DNA from: Lachnospiraceae bacterium UBA7110
Lineage (GTDB): Bacteria; Bacillota; Clostridia; Lachnospirales; Lachnospiraceae
Reading direction: 5' to 3'
Length of the DNA stretch: 6,663 bases
Assembly: GCA_002492295.1 (NCBI GenBank)
Contig: DKYC01000006.1
Coordinates: 1 to 6,663, forward strand
Position 1 is the first letter of the stretch, and every line of letters starts with the position of its first letter. A model generated the notes under the pieces. The model saw nothing but the letters and a program-made list of their open reading frames with translations, made no database searches and had not been told where the DNA came from. The position numbers were made by a program, and so were the translations under genes. Of this stretch, positions 1 to 6,550 are shown one piece after another.

Positions 1-3
1 AAA

Positions 4-32
4 GTGATACGATTATCAAATATCCATATAAA
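4..32 (+). promoter_or_regulatory. Possible promoter of the CmpB-like / AI-2E transporter operon
   Basis: A GTGATA (4-9, four of six matches to the -35 consensus) lies 17 bases before TATAAA (27-32, five of six matches to -10). Transcription would start near 39, just before the ribosome binding site at 51-57. The match is moderate and the region is AT-rich, so it could be chance. The window begins too close to rule out transcription from further upstream. Confidence 0.35.
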
Positions 33-63
33 TAAAACACAATTTTCCACAGGAGGGATATTC

Positions 64-678
64 TTGAAATATTCACTTGCAACTTATTTGCTGACAATCA
101 CCATAATCTCATTTTTGGGCTTTTGTGTCGAAAATGTATGGCTTGCATTCACGCAAAAATGCATTGACAACCGAAACATGAGTCTGCCGTTTCTGCTGGG
201 TTACGGTTTGGCAGTTGTCGGAATTTATTTCATTTTCGGGACTCCTAAAAAATGGCTTTCCAAAAAGCTTTCTAATAAATTTGGGGTTTATTTCTCATAC
301 TTTATATTAATGATGCTATTAGTCAGTATCGGTGAAATTATTCTCGGAAAGACGGTAGAGCACATCTGCGGTTTTTCCTACTGGAATTATGAATGGATAC
401 CCCTGCACTTTACAAAATACACATCAGTTCCCACCAGTATCGGTTTTGCCGGAATTATTGTATTTTTCATGGACTATATCATGGAACCTGTTTTATACAA
501 CGTGCAGATGCTGCCATATACCGTATTAAACAGTCTGGCTGCTGTCTTTTCCATTTTACTCGTCTGCGATTTTATTGCCAGCTTCCGCAAAATGTACCGC
601 AAACAAGGGCAAAACAAACGCTGGCGGTATGAATTTTCATGTAAATGCAGAAAACAATATCCAATGATATCGAAATGA
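64..678 (+). CDS. CmpB/PF06541-family integral membrane protein (putative ABC transporter permease)
   Basis: This encodes a 204-residue polytopic membrane protein. I recognise the family named 'ABC_trans_CmpB' or putative ABC transporter permease. The signs are an early GF.VE..W motif (residues 19-25), a hydrophobic segment with LLGYGLAVVGIYFIF (about 44-58), an E-rich helix containing SIGEIILGKTVEH (88-100), and the aromatic stretch FSYWNYEW (104-111). A further membrane segment lies at about 125-140 and another at about 155-173, followed by a basic cytoplasmic tail. The true start is judged to be TTG at 64, because AGGAGGG at 51-57 sits six bases before it; the in-frame GTG at 4 has no such site. 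No ATPase partner is nearby, so transport is a family label and not shown. It is the first gene of an operon with the AI-2E family transporter. The C-terminal tail (RWRYEFSCKCRKQY) has an unusual Cys pair. Confidence 0.75.
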   Translation: MKYSLATYLLTITIISFLGFCVENVWLAFTQKCIDNRNMSLPFLLGYGLAVVGIYFIFGTPKKWLSKKLSNKFGVYFSYFILMMLLVSIGEIILGKTVEHICGFSYWNYEWIPLHFTKYTSVPTSIGFAGIIVFFMDYIMEPVLYNVQMLPYTVLNSLAAVFSILLVCDFIASFRKMYRKQGQNKRWRYEFSCKCRKQYPMISK

Positions 679-689
679 GGAAATAAGCT

Positions 690-1799
690 ATGGATAAATC
701 ATTAAAAAATATTTTAATCGGTACTGGTTTTGGCGTGACATTGTTCTTTCTCTTAATGAATCTGTCAAAAGTCGGCGTATTTCTGACTGCCTTTTTTGAC
801 CTGCTTCAACCGATTTTTATCGGTGCGGTAATGGCATTTGTGCTCAACGTTCCGATGCAGCAAATACAACGCATTCTGCAAAAATTATATAAAAAGTATA
901 GAAAGAAAGACACGGATGCGAAAGCGGCAAGCTTTGTTATTACGCTTGTACTGTTGTTTGCCGTAATTGCACTGACCTGCATGACAATTGTACCGCAAAT
1001 TGCCGCGTCCCTAATCAGCATTGGGACACTTTTACAGGAAAAAATTCCCGTGTGGCTGTCCCAGCTTGCGCAATATCCCGAAGCGACAGCATTGCTCGAA
1101 TATATAGAAGAACTTTTGACGAGTAAAGACCTCTATTCCATAATCGGAAACAATGTCAGTTCCATGCTTGGTTCCATCGCAAGCGGAATCGGTTCGTTTG
1201 CCGGTATTCTGATAAACCTGCTCATGGCATTTGTCATCATGGCATACCTTCTGCTTGACAAAGAGAATGTGAAGCGGCAGTTCCGAAAGCTGTTTGAAGC
1301 ATATCTGCCGACGAAGGTATCCGAATACTTGATTCACGCAGGAACGCTTTTGTGCAAAATTTATGCAGGTTTTTTAAGCGGGCAGTGCTTAGAAGCTGTG
1401 ATTTTAGGCGGTCTGATGTGGCTTGCCTTTGTCCTGTGCGGACTTCCTTATGCCGGACTTGTCGCAGTGCTGACAGGGCTGCTGTCGTTCATTCCTTATG
1501 TTGGCAGCTTCATTTCCTGCGCAGTCGGAGCGTTTATTATTTTCATGGTCAGTCCTTTAAAAGCGATTATTTCCATTATTGTGTTTCAAGTCGTTCAGTT
1601 TATCGAAAACCAGTTTATTTATCCGAAGGTTGTCGGCGGAGCAGTCGGGCTGTCCGCACTTTGGACGCTGATTGCCGTCCTGATTGGGGGAAAGCTTTTT
1701 GGTATTATCGGAATGATATTCTTTATTCCGCTTGCAGCAACTGCCTATACGCTGCTTAGTCAGGCGGCAGACAAGCGATTGGAAAACAGGAAGCAATAA
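690..1799 (+). CDS. AI-2E family transporter (YdiK/YtvI/PerM-like membrane permease)
   Basis: A 369-residue membrane protein of the AI-2E transporter family (PF01594). Family members include E. coli TqsA, which exports autoinducer-2, but many act on other solutes or ions such as Na+/H+, so the substrate cannot be named. There are paired N-terminal helices (about 9-30 and 33-56), a basic loop (62-78), a helix at about 81-105, a large extracytoplasmic segment (about 108-160), and a helix ending in YLLLDKENVKRQF (186-198). The conserved C-terminal half follows: FLSGQ (228-232), GLPYA (251-255), IPYVGSFIS (268-276), IENQFIYPKVVG (305-316), and the glycine-rich LIGGKLFGIIGMIFFIPL (331-348). Length is normal for the family. 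ATG at 690 is preceded by GAGG at 676-679, overlapping the upstream stop, so the two genes are probably co-transcribed. A strong terminator follows the stop. Confidence 0.93.
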   Translation: MDKSLKNILIGTGFGVTLFFLLMNLSKVGVFLTAFFDLLQPIFIGAVMAFVLNVPMQQIQRILQKLYKKYRKKDTDAKAASFVITLVLLFAVIALTCMTIVPQIAASLISIGTLLQEKIPVWLSQLAQYPEATALLEYIEELLTSKDLYSIIGNNVSSMLGSIASGIGSFAGILINLLMAFVIMAYLLLDKENVKRQFRKLFEAYLPTKVSEYLIHAGTLLCKIYAGFLSGQCLEAVILGGLMWLAFVLCGLPYAGLVAVLTGLLSFIPYVGSFISCAVGAFIIFMVSPLKAIISIIVFQVVQFIENQFIYPKVVGGAVGLSALWTLIAVLIGGKLFGIIGMIFFIPLAATAYTLLSQAADKRLENRKQ

Positions 1800-1806
1800 C
1801 ATATTA

Positions 1807-1860
1807 GTGGCAGGGCGCTATTCCCATTATGATTCGGTAGCGTCCTGCCACAATATTTTT
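1807..1860 (+). terminator. Rho-independent terminator of the transporter operon, possibly shared with fucO
   Basis: A near-perfect 14-bp inverted repeat pairs 1807-1820 with 1838-1851, with one G-T wobble. It has a 17-base loop and is followed by ATATTTTT (1853-1860). It lies 7 bases after the AI-2E family gene stop and about 25 bases beyond the convergent fucO stop. The same hairpin forms on the - strand, but there it is followed only by TAATATGTTATT, so termination of fucO would be weaker. Confidence 0.88.
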
Positions 1861-1877
1861 ACCTTAAATAGCTTCCT

Positions 1878-3026
1878 TTAAATTAACGATTCGTAAAGCT
1901 TTGTAATATCCTCTACGCTTGTCTCCTTCGGGTTGCCCGGTCTGCAGGCATCGTCATAAGCCGACTGTGCAAGGAACGGAATATCCTCTCTCTTAACAAT
2001 CTCTTTCAGATTCTCGGGAATGCCGACATCCTGCGACAACTTCTTTACCGCATCAATTGCAGCCTTGCGGTACTCCTCCTGCGACATATTGTCTACACCC
2101 TGTACGCCCATTGCCCTTGCGATTTCACGGTACTTCTCGCCTGTTGCATCCGCATTGTATTCCATAACCGTAGGCAGGATAATCGCATTTGCAACACCGT
2201 GCGGCGTATCATACAGCGCGCCAAGCGGATGTGCCATAGAATGTACGATACCAAGTCCTACATTGGAGAATCCCATTCCGGCAACATACTGACCAAGCGC
2301 CATATCTTCTCTGCCTTCAGGCGTGTTGTCAACTGCACCTCTTAACGAACGCGATATGATTTCAATCGCCTTTAAGTGGAACATATCCGATAATTCCCAT
2401 GCTCCCGCTGTGATATATCCCTCGATAGCGTGTGTCAGCGCATCCATACCAGTTGCCGCTGTCAAGCCCTTTGGCATGGTCGCCATCATTTCGGAATCGA
2501 CAAACGCAACAACAGGAATGTCTTTCGGGTCAACGCAAACCATTTTACGGTTCTTTGCCGCATCTGTGATAACGTAATTAATTGTTACCTCAGCCGCCGT
2601 TCCTGCCGTGGTCGGTACTGCGAAAATAGGCACTGACTTGTTCTTTGTGGGAGCAACGCCCTCAAGGCTTATGACATCCTCAAATTCCGGATTGTTGATG
2701 ATAATACCAATTGCTTTTGCCGTATCCATTGAAGAGCCGCCGCCAATTGCAATCAGATAATCCGCACCTGATTTCTTGAATGCAGCCACACCTGTCTGCA
2801 CATTCTCAACCGTAGGATTTGGCTTAATCTCGGAATATAATTCATATTCCATTTTTTCCCCCTCAAGAATGTCCAATACTTTTTTGGTTACGCCAAATTT
2901 CACTAAATCAGGATCGGAACACACAAATGCTTTCTGAAAGCCTCTTCCTTTCGCCTCCGGTACAATCTCTTTCACCGCACCTGCCCCATGATAAGATGTT
3001 TCGTTCAGTACAAATCTGTTTGCCAT
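1878..3026 (-). CDS. fucO: Lactaldehyde reductase / L-1,2-propanediol oxidoreductase (iron-containing alcohol dehydrogenase)
   Basis: This cytoplasmic enzyme reduces L-lactaldehyde to L-1,2-propanediol with NADH, disposing of the aldehyde made when fucose or rhamnose is fermented. The 382-residue protein is very close to E. coli FucO from end to end and differs by one residue in length. The N-terminal Rossmann part carries GADYLIAIGGGSSMDTAKAI (87-106, GGGS at 95-98 for NAD) and PTTAGTAAEVT (138-148). The Fe2+ ligands are all present: D195 and H199 in GMDALTHAIEGY, H262 in VHSMAHPLGA, and H276 in DTPHGVAN, matching D196/H200/H263/H277 of E. coli. ATG is preceded by AAGGAGA at a good distance (3034-3040). 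It stands alone with its own promoter; no other fucose or rhamnose genes are in the window, so it may also serve as a general short-chain aldehyde/diol oxidoreductase. Confidence 0.95.
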   Translation of the reverse strand: MANRFVLNETSYHGAGAVKEIVPEAKGRGFQKAFVCSDPDLVKFGVTKKVLDILEGEKMEYELYSEIKPNPTVENVQTGVAAFKKSGADYLIAIGGGSSMDTAKAIGIIINNPEFEDVISLEGVAPTKNKSVPIFAVPTTAGTAAEVTINYVITDAAKNRKMVCVDPKDIPVVAFVDSEMMATMPKGLTAATGMDALTHAIEGYITAGAWELSDMFHLKAIEIISRSLRGAVDNTPEGREDMALGQYVAGMGFSNVGLGIVHSMAHPLGALYDTPHGVANAIILPTVMEYNADATGEKYREIARAMGVQGVDNMSQEEYRKAAIDAVKKLSQDVGIPENLKEIVKREDIPFLAQSAYDDACRPGNPKETSVEDITKLYESLI

Positions 3027-3065
3027 ATGCTTGTTCTCCTTTACATTTTTTAGTATGTTGATATA

Positions 3066-3094
3066 AATTTACCATATAAAAATGGTTTAAGCAA
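3066..3094 (-). promoter_or_regulatory. Probable sigma-A promoter of fucO
   Basis: Read on the - strand, TTGCTT (3094-3089) is followed after exactly 17 bases by TAAATT (3071-3066). A TGG just before it gives an extended -10 (TG-N). Transcription would start near 3059, leaving a leader of about 33 bases before ATG at 3026. The -35 is only moderate, which fits a promoter needing an activator or under control by a bound regulator. Confidence 0.6.
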
Positions 3095-3101
3095 TGGTTT
3101 A
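3081..3101. repeat. 9-bp direct repeat AATGGTTTA overlapping the fucO -35 box (possible operator)
   Basis: AATGGTTTA occurs at 3081-3089 and again at 3093-3101, a period of 12 bases, so both copies lie on roughly the same face of the helix. The first copy also forms one arm of a perfect short inverted repeat, ACCAT (3071-3075) with ATGGT (3082-3086), inside the promoter spacer. The position across the -35 box suggests a regulator binding site. It does not resemble a good cre site. No regulator gene is in the window. Confidence 0.45.
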
Positions 3102-3130
3102 TTGTAACATTTTCCCAATTTTTTATATTT

Positions 3131-3600
3131 CTACTTCTCTAATATCGTCAAAAATGCCCTATCCAATGCTTCCCAATCCGGTGCTCTATCATCCGGCATT
3201 CCTTTTGAAAGCTGACCATGTCTTTCAAGCTCCGCCTCTATAAACTGTTGGATTATGGGCATTTTCGGGTTCTTGTCCTTTTCGTCACCCTCCGTTTTAA
3301 TTGTAAGCATTCGCTCAATTCCTCCGACAATGCTTTTGGAAGGAATTGACGCAACAGTTCATCAAAACGCACCGGCGGAATCGTATGATTTATTTCGATG
3401 TATTTGCACGCCAAAAGTGGTCTTGAAAATATATTCCTTATACTTTACCGTATCCTCCCGTAAATACTGCTTATAGGTGCTGTTTGCCATTCCGTAGTAG
3501 CGATACAATGCCGCTCTTTTTCTTCTGTTTCCGCAAGCTTGTCCAACATTTCTTTTTTGATATCTCTTGGAAAACCTTTATTAATGACTTACCGCTTCTT
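3131..3600 (-). pseudogene. Decayed C-terminal half of a YcgL/RlaP-like nucleotidyltransferase (PF10127-type)
   Basis: No single long frame is open here, but the - strand translates into consecutive pieces of one protein when frames are switched. From upstream: NKGFPRDIKKEMLDKL (about 3594-3545), then AALYRYYGMANSTYKQYL in a second frame (about 3514-3461), then RPLLACKYIEINHTIPPVRF in a third (about 3420-3360), then TEGDEKDKNPKMPIIQQFIE in a fourth segment running to the stop at 3131-3133. The order and motifs (Y..YLSMA-like, RPLLA, PP..F.EL, EKD..P.IP..) match my memory of the C-terminal part of predicted nucleotidyltransferases of the YcgL/RlaP group. The catalytic N-terminal GSR...D.D part is absent; the DNA beyond 3600 does not encode it in any frame. 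At least three frame breaks plus the lost N-terminus make this a relic. Family assignment is from memory of the motifs. Confidence 0.75.
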
Positions 3601-3612
3601 TTATGCTACAAT
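3584..3612 (+). promoter_or_regulatory. Probable promoter of the GNAT gene
   Basis: ATGACT (3584-3589, four of six matches to -35) is followed after 17 bases by TACAAT (3607-3612, five of six matches to -10). A TGC directly before it makes an extended -10. Transcription would begin near 3619, giving a leader of about 73 bases that contains no clear hairpin. It sits at the broken edge of the nucleotidyltransferase relic. Confidence 0.55.
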
Positions 3613-3691
3613 GGACATAATAGAAATCAAAAATTTATCAATCCGGTCAACTACAAATCACATTCTGCTAATATACGTACAAGGGAGTGTT

Positions 3692-4462
3692 ATGATGATT
3701 TATGAAGTCACACATAATAAAAATATATCAGACTTATTTGGCAAATGGGAAGAAACACTCATTTGGTCCTGCTTGCAAGGAATTATGGGAAAGCTTTATG
3801 CCGATGATTTTGATTATCCGACAGCGGTAATGGCTATACTTGGGGATTTTACCTTTTTTGCAGGAAAGTCCAATATAGAGCTTTTGGCTTACAAACCTGA
3901 CTGGTGTAAGCAGGATTTCATGATTATGGTTCCTCAAAACGAAGACTGGCAAAATGCAATCATACGTTTTTACGGCAACAAGGCAAAAATAGTCTCGCGC
4001 TATGCAATCAAAAAAGAGCCGGACATTTTTGACAGAAAAAAATTGGAAAAAGTCATCTCTTCCTTACCAAAAGAATATAAACTTTGCATGATTAACGAAC
4101 CGCTTTATCAAATGTGTAAATCCCAAGCATGGAGCACGGATTTAGTATCACAATTCCCCAATTACGAAATGTACCGCAAACTCGGATTAGGTGCAGTAAT
4201 CTGCAGGAACAACACAATTGTGTCAGGTGCTTCCTCTTATTCCAGATATCAGGAAGGAATCGAAATAGAAATTGACACCAAAGAAGGCTATCGCAGAAAA
4301 GGACTTGCCTATATATGCGGCGCCAAACTGATATTGGAATGCCTGAATCGCAATCTATATCCCAGTTGGGACGCGCAGAACAAATTTTCTGTTTCCTTGG
4401 CAGAGAAGCTTGGATACCATTACAGCCATACATACACAGCGATTGAGATACGGGAATATTAG
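3692..4462 (+). CDS. GNAT-family N-acetyltransferase (PF12746-like)
   Basis: A 256-residue cytoplasmic protein with a GNAT fold at its C-terminal end. The acetyl-CoA binding motif A is IEIEIDTKEGYRRKGLA (190-206, with R-R-K-G-L-A as the pyrophosphate loop). It is followed by YICGAKLILECLNRN and a motif B of the type WDAQNKFSVSLAEKLGYHY (226-244). The N-terminal half (about 1-150) is alpha/beta and lacks known catalytic motifs, as in two-part GNATs of Firmicutes. The acetyl acceptor cannot be read from the sequence; small-molecule or antibiotic detoxification is only a guess. ATG at 3692 or the adjacent ATG at 3695 is the start, behind AAGGGAG (3681-3687); 3695 has the better spacing. The frame is open back to 3539 but without a ribosome site. 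Its TAG stop interlocks with the recQ TAA stop on the opposite strand, leaving no room for a terminator. Confidence 0.85.
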   Translation: MMIYEVTHNKNISDLFGKWEETLIWSCLQGIMGKLYADDFDYPTAVMAILGDFTFFAGKSNIELLAYKPDWCKQDFMIMVPQNEDWQNAIIRFYGNKAKIVSRYAIKKEPDIFDRKKLEKVISSLPKEYKLCMINEPLYQMCKSQAWSTDLVSQFPNYEMYRKLGLGAVICRNNTIVSGASSYSRYQEGIEIEIDTKEGYRRKGLAYICGAKLILECLNRNLYPSWDAQNKFSVSLAEKLGYHYSHTYTAIEIREY

Positions 4463-6028
4463 ATTTCGGACTGCATGCTGATAACAGAATCCGGATTTTC
4501 AGAGAGAAATGCTGTAATCGCCTCAATAAATCGTTCCCCGTATTTGTTAAACTTATTCTCTGCAGCACCTGATACCGTAAGCATTTGCTTCTTATTTACA
4601 GGTGTTTTCGCACACATATCAATCAAAGTCTTGTCACTGAAAATGATATATGGCGGCATTGCCTCTTCTTTTGCAATCGCTAATCGTAACTGGCGCAGCC
4701 TTTCAAACAGCTTATATCCTGCTTATGGCATTCTCCTTTTGGGCAAATGTTCTGACAATGACATGCGTATTTTCGTCTTTGAGTCCACTGATATCTCCCA
4801 TTTGCAACACACTGTATTTCCCGTTGGTTTGAATAATATAGCCTTCCTCTAACATTTGATTCATCAGCAGACGGATATCTGCCTCATTTCTATGTGACAA
4901 AACACCGTATGACCTATAATTGATTGCGCCTACTTCCCTTAATCTTGCGCGGTTTGCACCCAACAGTGTTCCGATTACAATGTGCATCCCATATCTGCCT
5001 TTCGTTTCCGCAATGCAATTAACCACCCACTTTGCGTCATTTGTCATATCAGTCTCCAAGTATTCGCGATGGCAGTTCCCACAATTACCACATGGGATTT
5101 TTGTTTTCTCCCCAAAGTATTCAAGAATATAACATCTAAGACAGGACGTTGTTTTACAATACCCCTCCATAACATGAAGTCTGTGGGCGTCTCTTTGTTT
5201 TATCAGTTCAATGTCATCGGCATCTATGCCCTCGAACTCTTTCTTCTCCAAAAGAAATTTATTAATCATCACATCTTTCGCGGAAAATAAAAGAATGCAC
5301 TGTGCATTTTCACCGTCACGACCTGCACGTCCTGCTTCCTGATAATAGTTTTCCATGCTTTGCGGCATATTGTAATGAATAACAACTCTTACATTTGACT
5401 TGTCAATTCCCATGCCGAACGCATTCGTCGCAACCACAATCTGAACCCTGTCATAAATAAAATCTTCCTGATTTTTCTTTCGCACCTCATTATCCATTCC
5501 TGCATGATAACCGGTCACAGAAACGCCCCGGTCAAGCAGCTTTTCATACAAAGTATCCACATTTTTTCCTGTGGCGCAATATATCACGCCACTCTCATTC
5601 GGATGTTTCTCTATATAATCTATAATAAAATCATCTTTATGCTTTCCTACGATATGCTCCACACTGTAATATAGATTCTCCCTGTCGAATCCTGTTACCA
5701 CAAACTCTGGGGAAGCCAGTTTTAAGATGCATTCAATATCTGATTTTACCTCTTTTGTCGCCGTTGCCGTAAACGCACTGACAATCGGTCTGTCTGGCAA
5801 CTGCTCCAGGAAATCAACGATTTTTAAATAACTTGGTCTGAAATCCTGTCCCCATTGAGAAATACAGTGTGCTTCATCAACCGTAACCATTGAAATCTCC
5901 ACATTGACCGCAAATTGTATAAATCCTGCACTTTCTAACCTTTCAGGCGCTACATACAGAATCCTATAGGCGCCCTTCAATGCCATGTCAAGCACTTTCG
6001 ATATCTGTGTTTCTGTCTGTATTTGACA
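4459..6028 (-). pseudogene. recQ: ATP-dependent DNA helicase RecQ, N-terminally truncated and frameshifted
   Basis: RecQ unwinds DNA 3' to 5' in recombinational repair. Motifs present in order (numbering from GTG at 5995): ILYVAPERL (12-20), DEAH at 40-43 with the aromatic loop CISQWGQDFRP (44-54), SAFTATAT (73-80), VATNAFGMGIDKSNVRVVIH (188-207), motif VI QEAGRAGRDG (219-228), zinc ligands C285, C302, C305 and C308, then a winged-helix domain to about 400. The frame stops at 4712. The HRDC domain (KLFERLRQLRLAIAKEEA, then PPYIIFSDKTLIDMC) continues in the next frame to TAA at 4459-4461, so a frameshift lies within 4712-4722. Homology begins at TETQISKVLDMALKG (from about 6016) with a stop at 6029-6031. 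The usual first 90 or so residues, including Walker A (GKS), are missing and no ribosome site precedes the GTG at 5995. Without Walker A the product could not be a helicase, so it is called a pseudogene. Confidence 0.92.
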
Positions 6029-6045
6029 TTATATTTTATAAATAT

Positions 6046-6063
6046 GGGGTAGAAATCGGGGTA
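6046..6063. repeat. Paired GGGGTA direct repeats at the integrase/recQ junction
   Basis: GGGGTA occurs at 6046-6051 and 6058-6063, one 12-base period apart. It lies in the 70-base gap between the integrase stop and the first recQ homology. Short repeats of this kind near an integrase gene are often integrase arm-binding or end sequences. Only one end is in the window, so this cannot be confirmed here. Confidence 0.35.
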
Positions 6064-6066
6064 TGG

Positions 6067-6090
6067 AAAAAGGCGGCATCTTGCATCGCC
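6067..6090 (-). terminator. Weak hairpin plus T-run after the integrase relic
   Basis: On the - strand GGCG (6090-6087) pairs with CGCC (6075-6072), with poor pairing inside, and is followed directly by TTTTT (6071-6067). It lies 7 bases after the integrase stop. The stem has only four strong pairs, so it may be a decayed or chance terminator. Confidence 0.3.
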
Positions 6091-6097
6091 GATATCT

Positions 6098-6455
6098 CTA
6101 TAAAACGATTCGTAAATTATCCATTTCCTTTTGTTTCGTATTGGGTAAGACGTGACTGTACAAATCCATTGTCATTGCAAGGCTGCTGTGTCCTAAAATA
6201 TTTTTAATGTCTGCGGACTTCATCCCTGTTCGATATAGCGTGTCGCGGAGGCATCCCTCAAAGCATATGCTGCGAAATATCCTATCGGTTTACCTTGCTT
6301 TTCCAATCTGTCCAACGCAGCGCTAATTGCACTGTTGACTCCGTTTCCGCATCGTGCATCTTTTGGACAATTTCAACCGCATTGTCCTGGATTGCACAGC
6401 TGTCTGTTTTCAGACAGGCAAAGTATCCATTGCAAAAGCAGATTTTCTTTCCCAT
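6098..6455 (-). pseudogene. Tyrosine integrase (phage/ICE type), C-terminal remnant in three frames
   Basis: The catalytic half of a tyrosine recombinase is readable only by switching frames. Upstream piece: GYFACLKTDS...DNAVEIVQKM (about 6434-6360), like the 'GYF..PKTKSS.R.IPL' strand region. After a shift near 6331-6342: VNSAISAALDRLEKQGKPIG, then AYALRDASATRYIEQG (to about 6225), the H-x-x-R box with Tyr at the usual His (6265-6267) and Arg kept. After a second shift near 6221-6226: MKSADIKNILGHSSLAMTMD and LYSHVLPNTKQKEMDNL, with the LGHSS box and the nucleophilic Tyr (6158-6160), ending at TAG 6098-6100. The tail is typical of integrases on Lachnospiraceae integrative elements. The N-terminal arm-binding and core-binding domains are not recognisable upstream. 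Two frame breaks, an in-frame TAG at 6456-6458 and the lost His make it inactive. It has the same orientation as recQ and its 3' end faces the truncated 5' end of recQ. Confidence 0.85.
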
Positions 6456-6550
6456 CTAGTAAACCAGATAATCCAGCCAATCCATGCTTTTTCTTCTGCG
6501 TGGACGCAGTCCGAAAAGCACTTACGGCATACGGAAATCATGTTCCTCAT
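6410..6550 (-). other. Small ORF (46 aa) with a good ribosome site, probably part of the integrase relic
   Basis: An ATG at 6548-6550 follows AAGGAG (6560-6565) by nine bases and opens a 46-codon frame beginning MRNMISVCRKCFSDC, with a C..C...C pattern and a Trp-rich middle. I do not recognise it. The overlapping frame reads FRMP, stop, VLFGLRPRRRK (about 6550-6490), which is faintly like the 'GLR.GE' first arginine box expected upstream of the integrase remnant. That makes the small ORF more likely an accident of decay than a gene. From 6551 to 6663 I see nothing else but AT-rich sequence. Confidence 0.3.

Noticed and set aside
4..63. GTG at 4 as the start of the first gene (224 residues)
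   Set aside because: No ribosome site precedes it, the extra 20 residues are polar and not membrane-like, and TTG at 64 has AGGAGGG six bases before it.
3060..3130. Catabolite-repression (cre) site before fucO
   Set aside because: The nearest stretch, around TGTTACAATAAACCA on the - strand, lacks the central CG and the palindrome of cre.
3539..3691. N-terminal extension of the GNAT protein from ATG at 3539
   Set aside because: The extension covers the likely promoter and part of the nucleotidyltransferase relic and has no ribosome site; the ATG at 3692/3695 has AAGGGAG.
3255..3705. + strand ORFs of 73 residues (3255-3476 and 3484-3705)
   Set aside because: They are antisense to the nucleotidyltransferase relic, lack ribosome sites and look like no known protein.
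4712..4722. Programmed ribosomal frameshift in recQ
   Set aside because: No slippery heptamer, internal Shine-Dalgarno or downstream structure is evident, and the gene is already missing Walker A.
4475..5290. + strand ORFs over the recQ region (for example 4475-4852 and 4982-5290)
   Set aside because: Antisense shadows of clear RecQ coding sequence.
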